In this document: in pieces, positions 11,906 to 15,041 of the stretch
Layout of the letters: the number at the start of each line of letters is the position of its first letter
Numbering within the stretch: the first letter of the stretch is position 1
From: an uncultured Actinomycetes bacterium
GTDB taxonomy: Bacteria; Actinomycetota; Acidimicrobiia; Acidimicrobiales; RAAP-2
Assembly: GCA_903893955.1 (NCBI GenBank)
Contig: CAITOG010000132.1
Coordinates: 1-15,041, forward strand
Reading direction: 5' to 3'
DNA length: 15,041 nucleotides
The notes under the pieces: model-generated
What the model saw: the letters and a program-made list of their open reading frames with translations, nothing else
What the model was told of the DNA's origin: nothing
Databases searched by the model: none
Made by a program: the position numbers and the translations under genes

Positions 11906-13468
11906 TCAGGGCAGCTCGGAGGTGCCGAGCGGCAGTCTGCCTGTCTCGCTTGCAGTCGGGGCGCGCGCCGAAGAGTCTTCGCCGGTGGCGCGTCGCGCTC
12001 GAAGCCGTCGAACGAGCTCGGAGGCGACAGCCACGGCGATCGAAAGCGGGATGGTGCCGAGCTCGAAGCTGAACCGGTTGTTCTCTCCCACATCGACGAG
12101 ACTCGTCGTGACCAGCCACTCGACTGCAACGAAGGTGACCAGAATGAGTGCAGCCGCATCTGGACGGCGGCGCTTCCACCACAGCACCACAACCACTGGT
12201 CCACCAAGCAGGACCACGAGCCACGTGAGGATCTCAGAGATCGCAAGCTGTGTGCCTGCTGGGCCCTTGTGATGGACGTTCCAGTCGACGATGGCGAGGC
12301 CATCGCTGCGTGGCTGCAGGAGGATGACCTTTGCGTAGAGATGCTCGTAGCTGACGATGGCCGATGGCCGCAGCAGGTCGAAGGGCGGATACTGCTCAGC
12401 CGGGACCAGCCAGAGTTCGCCTGCGGTCCGGACTTGTCGGGCGTAGGAGAGCGGCCTGTGGGCGATGAACTTGAAGTCGTTCTTCAAGAATCGATTCGAG
12501 ACGCCGATGTAGCCGCCATTGTTGAAGTTGAGCCGCCCATTCTCCTTGTGGGTTGCAGTGACGGCTGCGGGGCCGTGCGTCGCCGGGGCTGCCCTGTAGA
12601 CGATCAGCGGCCCCCATGGCCTGGTGAGCGCCAGTGGGCTGAGCTGACCAGACGAGACCATCGACCGCACGACGGAAGGCTTCGCAACCGAGGTGGTCAT
12701 GTCGGCCATGTTCATCCCGAGCCAGCTCGAGGTCGTCGCGACCCCGAAGAGCAGCACGCCCCTGATCATCCAGAGGGCGACGAAAAGGAGCGGACCGAGC
12801 GAGCCGAGCAGGACGCTTCGCAAGTGCGCACGGACCATCACTGCCAGCGCGATGACAACGAGCAAGAGCATGATCGGCTGGAACGAGCTGTTGGTCAAGG
12901 AGAGCAGCGCGCCCGCTGAGGTGGCGATGGCGACGCGAGACGTCGAGGGTGCTCGGGCCGCTCGGACCAGCAGCAGGCAGAACAGGGTGGCGAGCGCCGC
13001 TGTTGGCTCGGTGTAGAAGAGCTGGCTCGAGTAGAAGATTGCCGCAGGGTTGGCGACGACGAACACCAGTGTGAAGCCACACGCCACTCGACGGTCGACA
13101 GACAGCTCGAGCATCGTCAGGTAGGTGGCGACGCAGATGGTGACGAAGCAGATGAAGAGGCCCACCTCCGCTGCAGCCGCTTGCCACGAGCTTGGGAGGT
13201 GCACCACGACGCCGACCGCCAGGTTGTAGAGCGGTGGCTGCATGTTCAGGTGCCAGATCGAGGTCACGAGGTGGGTCTCGAGGAGGTGGACGTCGAGCAG
13301 CTGGTACTGATCGCTCGACGCCGAACGAGGATTGAGGACCTGGGTGTAGGTCCCGAGTCCGGTAAGCGCTGCAAGGATTCGCGCACCCGTCGCACTCACC
13401 ACGATGAGCAGCACCATGGGATCGAGGCGTCTGATGCGACTCACAAGAGCTGACCCTATCCCAGGCAT
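11906..13468 (-). CDS. Polytopic membrane protein, GT-C glycosyltransferase-like
   Basis: This 520-residue protein has a first membrane helix at about 17-36, then a periplasmic loop SSDQYQLLDVHLLETH (51-66) with acidic residues and MQPPLYNLAVG (76-86), the Q-P-P-L-Y motif typical of GT39/GT83-like GT-C transferases. ANPAAIFYSSQLFYTEP follows further on, the counterpart of the 'nP....ys.....E' segment. About ten hydrophobic helices, a large soluble loop in the second half (around NNGGYIGVSNRFLKNDFKF), two final helices and a basic cytoplasmic tail (RRLRARRATGEDSS) complete it. It is convergent with the other GT-C gene. The start ATG 13468 lacks a strong Shine-Dalgarno; M18 (13417) is the alternative. 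Donor is likely a polyprenyl-phosphate sugar; acceptor unknown. Confidence 0.75.
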   Translation of the reverse strand: MPGIGSALVSRIRRLDPMVLLIVVSATGARILAALTGLGTYTQVLNPRSASSDQYQLLDVHLLETHLVTSIWHLNMQPPLYNLAVGVVVHLPSSWQAAAAEVGLFICFVTICVATYLTMLELSVDRRVACGFTLVFVVANPAAIFYSSQLFYTEPTAALATLFCLLLVRAARAPSTSRVAIATSAGALLSLTNSSFQPIMLLLVVIALAVMVRAHLRSVLLGSLGPLLFVALWMIRGVLLFGVATTSSWLGMNMADMTTSVAKPSVVRSMVSSGQLSPLALTRPWGPLIVYRAAPATHGPAAVTATHKENGRLNFNNGGYIGVSNRFLKNDFKFIAHRPLSYARQVRTAGELWLVPAEQYPPFDLLRPSAIVSYEHLYAKVILLQPRSDGLAIVDWNVHHKGPAGTQLAISEILTWLVVLLGGPVVVVLWWKRRRPDAAALILVTFVAVEWLVTTSLVDVGENNRFSFELGTIPLSIAVAVASELVRRLRARRATGEDSSARAPTASETGRLPLGTSELP

Positions 13469-13559
13469 GCATCGTGATCTCGGTGGAGGTGGCCTCAGTT
13501 CAGCCGTCCCGCGTCCGTGACAATCGACGCCAGGGAGTTCATGCTGCTCGAGTTGGTGC

Positions 13560-15041
13560 CTAGCTCTCGGCGAGGGTGAGCCAGCGGTCCTCGGCCTCGC
13601 CCAACGAGCGGCGAAGCGCCAGGAGCTCCTTATTGATCGCGCCGGCTTCGGCGTGGTCCTCGACCTCGAGCAGCTTGGCGCTGAGCTTGGCGACCTGTCG
13701 CTCGAGCCTGGTCATGTCCTTCTCGGCCTCTCTGAGCTGCTTGCTCGTCGATGCCGCCGGTGGTGCATCGACCAGAGTCGCCGGCGATTGGTCGAGGACA
13801 CCCTGGGAGCGGGCGATCCAGGCATCGATGCCGCCTGGCACGTCAGCCAGCGTGCCGTCAGGATGGATCTCGAGGAGCCGATCGGTGGTCTGGCTCAGGA
13901 AGGCGCGATCGTGCGAGATCACGATGAGGGTGCCGGGCCACTCAGCCAAGAAGTCCTCGATGAGCCGGATGGTCTCGAGATCGAGGTCGTTGGTCGGCTC
14001 GTCGAGGATCAGCACGTTCGGTCGAGCCGCGAGCGCGAGCAGCAGCTGGAGTCGACGGCGCTCACCACCCGAGAGCTCCTTGGCCTTGCTCTTGGGCAGA
14101 GCGCCGGTGAACCAGAAGCGCTTCATCAGCGAGATGTCGGCGGGGGAGCCGGGAATGCCGTGCGGGCCGGCGACGAGCTCCTGGACGGTCTTGTCCTCGT
14201 CGAAGGTGCTGGCGTGCTGGTCGAAGTACGACAGCACGACGGTCGGTCCGAGCTTGATCGTGCCGGTGGTCGGCGAGCGGTGCTGGGCGATCAGGCTCAC
14301 CAGCGTCGACTTGCCAGCGCCATTGGGGCCCACGATGCCGATGCGGTCGCCTGGGCCGAGGTCGAGCGTGACGCCTCGGAGCACCCCGTTGCCCCCCTCG
14401 TAGGCATAGGAGACGTTGTGCGCCTTGATCACCGTGTTGCCGAGTCGCGGTGTCTGGGTGGCTAGGTCCATGGTGCCCTCACGAGCAGCCACCTCCTGAC
14501 GGGACCCGAGGAGTCGCTCGGCTGCGTCGATCCGGGCCTGGGGCTTGGTGGCTCTGGCCTTGACCCCTCGGCGAAGCCACGCCAGCTCTCGTCTCGCCAG
14601 GTTGCGTCGGACCGCCTCCTTGGTGGCGGCCTGTTCCTCGCGTGCGGCCTGGGCCTCGAGGAGCCGGGCGTAGCCACCAGCGTGGAGGTAGGTGTGGCCT
14701 CGATCGATCTCAAGCATCCTCGTCGTCACTTGATCGAGGAGGAACCGGTCGTGACTGACGAGCACCACGGCGCCCTTGAAGTCGCGGATCTGCTGCTCGA
14801 GCCACTCGATCGCGCCGAGATCGAGATGGTTGGTCGGCTCGTCCAAGATGAGGACGTCATCGGGTTGGGCGAAGACCCGGGCCAGCGCCACCCGCTTGAG
14901 CTGTCCGCCGGAGAGCTCGTTCGTTGTGGTGTCGACGGCACCGAGCATCCCGAGCCGATCGAGGGCAGCGTCGACCTCCCACCCTGCGCCGAGCGCCTGG
15001 CGAACTGTGCCGGCGGGGAGTACTGGCTCCTGCTCCAAGAA
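13560..15041 (-). CDS. uup: ABC-F family ATPase, Uup-type (5' end outside window)
   Basis: The frame is open to the window edge, so the start lies beyond it; the TTG at 15036-15038 is an internal Leu in the FLEQEP strand. Numbering from that Leu, the first ABC domain shows LSGGQLKRVALARV (42-55), LILDEPTNHLD (63-73) and LVSHDRFLL (93-101); its Walker A is missing with the N-terminus. The inter-domain linker includes ARRELAWLRRGVKARATK (148-165), typical of Uup. The second ABC domain has GPNGAGKST (237-245), LSGGERRRLQLLLALA (322-337), LILDEPTNDLD (343-353) and VISHDRAFL. Residues about 430-492 form the C-terminal coiled coil (LREAEKDMTRLERQVAKL...) seen in Uup. There are no membrane segments. 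ABC-F proteins act on the ribosome; Uup is also linked to DNA transposition/repair phenotypes. Other ABC-F subfamilies are possible. Confidence 0.88.
   Translation of the reverse strand, partial: FLEQEPVLPAGTVRQALGAGWEVDAALDRLGMLGAVDTTTNELSGGQLKRVALARVFAQPDDVLILDEPTNHLDLGAIEWLEQQIRDFKGAVVLVSHDRFLLDQVTTRMLEIDRGHTYLHAGGYARLLEAQAAREEQAATKEAVRRNLARRELAWLRRGVKARATKPQARIDAAERLLGSRQEVAAREGTMDLATQTPRLGNTVIKAHNVSYAYEGGNGVLRGVTLDLGPGDRIGIVGPNGAGKSTLVSLIAQHRSPTTGTIKLGPTVVLSYFDQHASTFDEDKTVQELVAGPHGIPGSPADISLMKRFWFTGALPKSKAKELSGGERRRLQLLLALAARPNVLILDEPTNDLDLETIRLIEDFLAEWPGTLIVISHDRAFLSQTTDRLLEIHPDGTLADVPGGIDAWIARSQGVLDQSPATLVDAPPAASTSKQLREAEKDMTRLERQVAKLSAKLLEVEDHAEAGAINKELLALRRSLGEAEDRWLTLAES

Noticed and set aside
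12396..13472. 358-residue minus-strand open frame in another phase of the GT-C-like gene
   Set aside because: Arg/Pro/His-rich shadow without hydrophobic segments; the 520-residue frame has clear membrane helices and QPPLY motif.
15036..15038. TTG as start codon of the ABC-F gene
   Set aside because: The frame is open to the window edge and the first ABC domain lacks its Walker A, so the true start lies outside.
1..15041. CRISPR array, IS element, integron, prophage or toxin-antitoxin pair
   Set aside because: No regularly spaced repeats, terminal inverted repeats, recombinase or recognisable toxin/antitoxin was seen; the only tandem repeat is the 14-bp set at 4624-4665.

Overview
The window looks like a piece of a high-GC Actinomycetota chromosome. 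The evidence is GC-rich codons, Shine-Dalgarno sites alternating with starts that look leaderless (TANNNT just upstream of ATG), and a tRNA-Asp/tRNA-Phe pair. The protein flavour (sphingosine-1-phosphate-lyase-like decarboxylase, FkbM methyltransferase, GT-C membrane transferases) would fit Acidimicrobiia or a relative. That placement is by eye and not proven. There is no rRNA, CRISPR array, transposase, integrase or phage gene.

Layout. (a) 1-572: the 3' end of a secreted GH43-like glycosidase, overlapped by one base by a 50-residue CxxC...CxxC protein. (b) 576-1680, minus: a small operon of a VOC/PhnB-like protein and a class I methyltransferase. (c) 1756-2127: a small membrane protein, convergent with (d) 2134-3357, minus: a PLP enzyme of the S1P-lyase/group II decarboxylase type. 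(e) 3473-3654, minus: tRNA-Phe(GAA) and tRNA-Asp(GTC). (f) 3849-4628, minus: a class II aldolase/adducin-domain protein whose start lies in three tandem 14-bp repeats. (g) 4685-5485, minus: a family 2 glycosyltransferase, divergent from (h) 5605-6510: a TauE/SafE (TSUP) exporter.

(i) 6750-13468 is a cell-surface glycan block: FkbM methyltransferase, AT3 acyltransferase with a decayed SGNH domain, two tiny overlapping ORFs, and two GT-C-fold membrane glycosyltransferases that converge at about 11.8-11.9 kb. With the GT2 at 4685 this is the part list for making and decorating a surface polysaccharide or glycolipid. GT2 would add sugars in the cytoplasm, the GT-C proteins would transfer lipid-linked sugars at the membrane, and FkbM and AT3 would methylate and acylate. 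It is too loosely packed to call one operon. (j) 13560-15041, minus: most of an Uup-type ABC-F ribosome-associated ATPase, cut by the window end.

No complete new defence or mobile system was found. The most unusual structures are a 14-bp tandem repeat that builds a cascade of ATGA-coupled five-codon mini-ORFs in front of the aldolase-like gene, a run of three 4-nt overlaps (9843-10099) containing two tiny ORFs, one resembling the N-terminus of an Orn/Lys/Arg decarboxylase, and an AT3-SGNH protein that has lost its SGNH catalytic residues.
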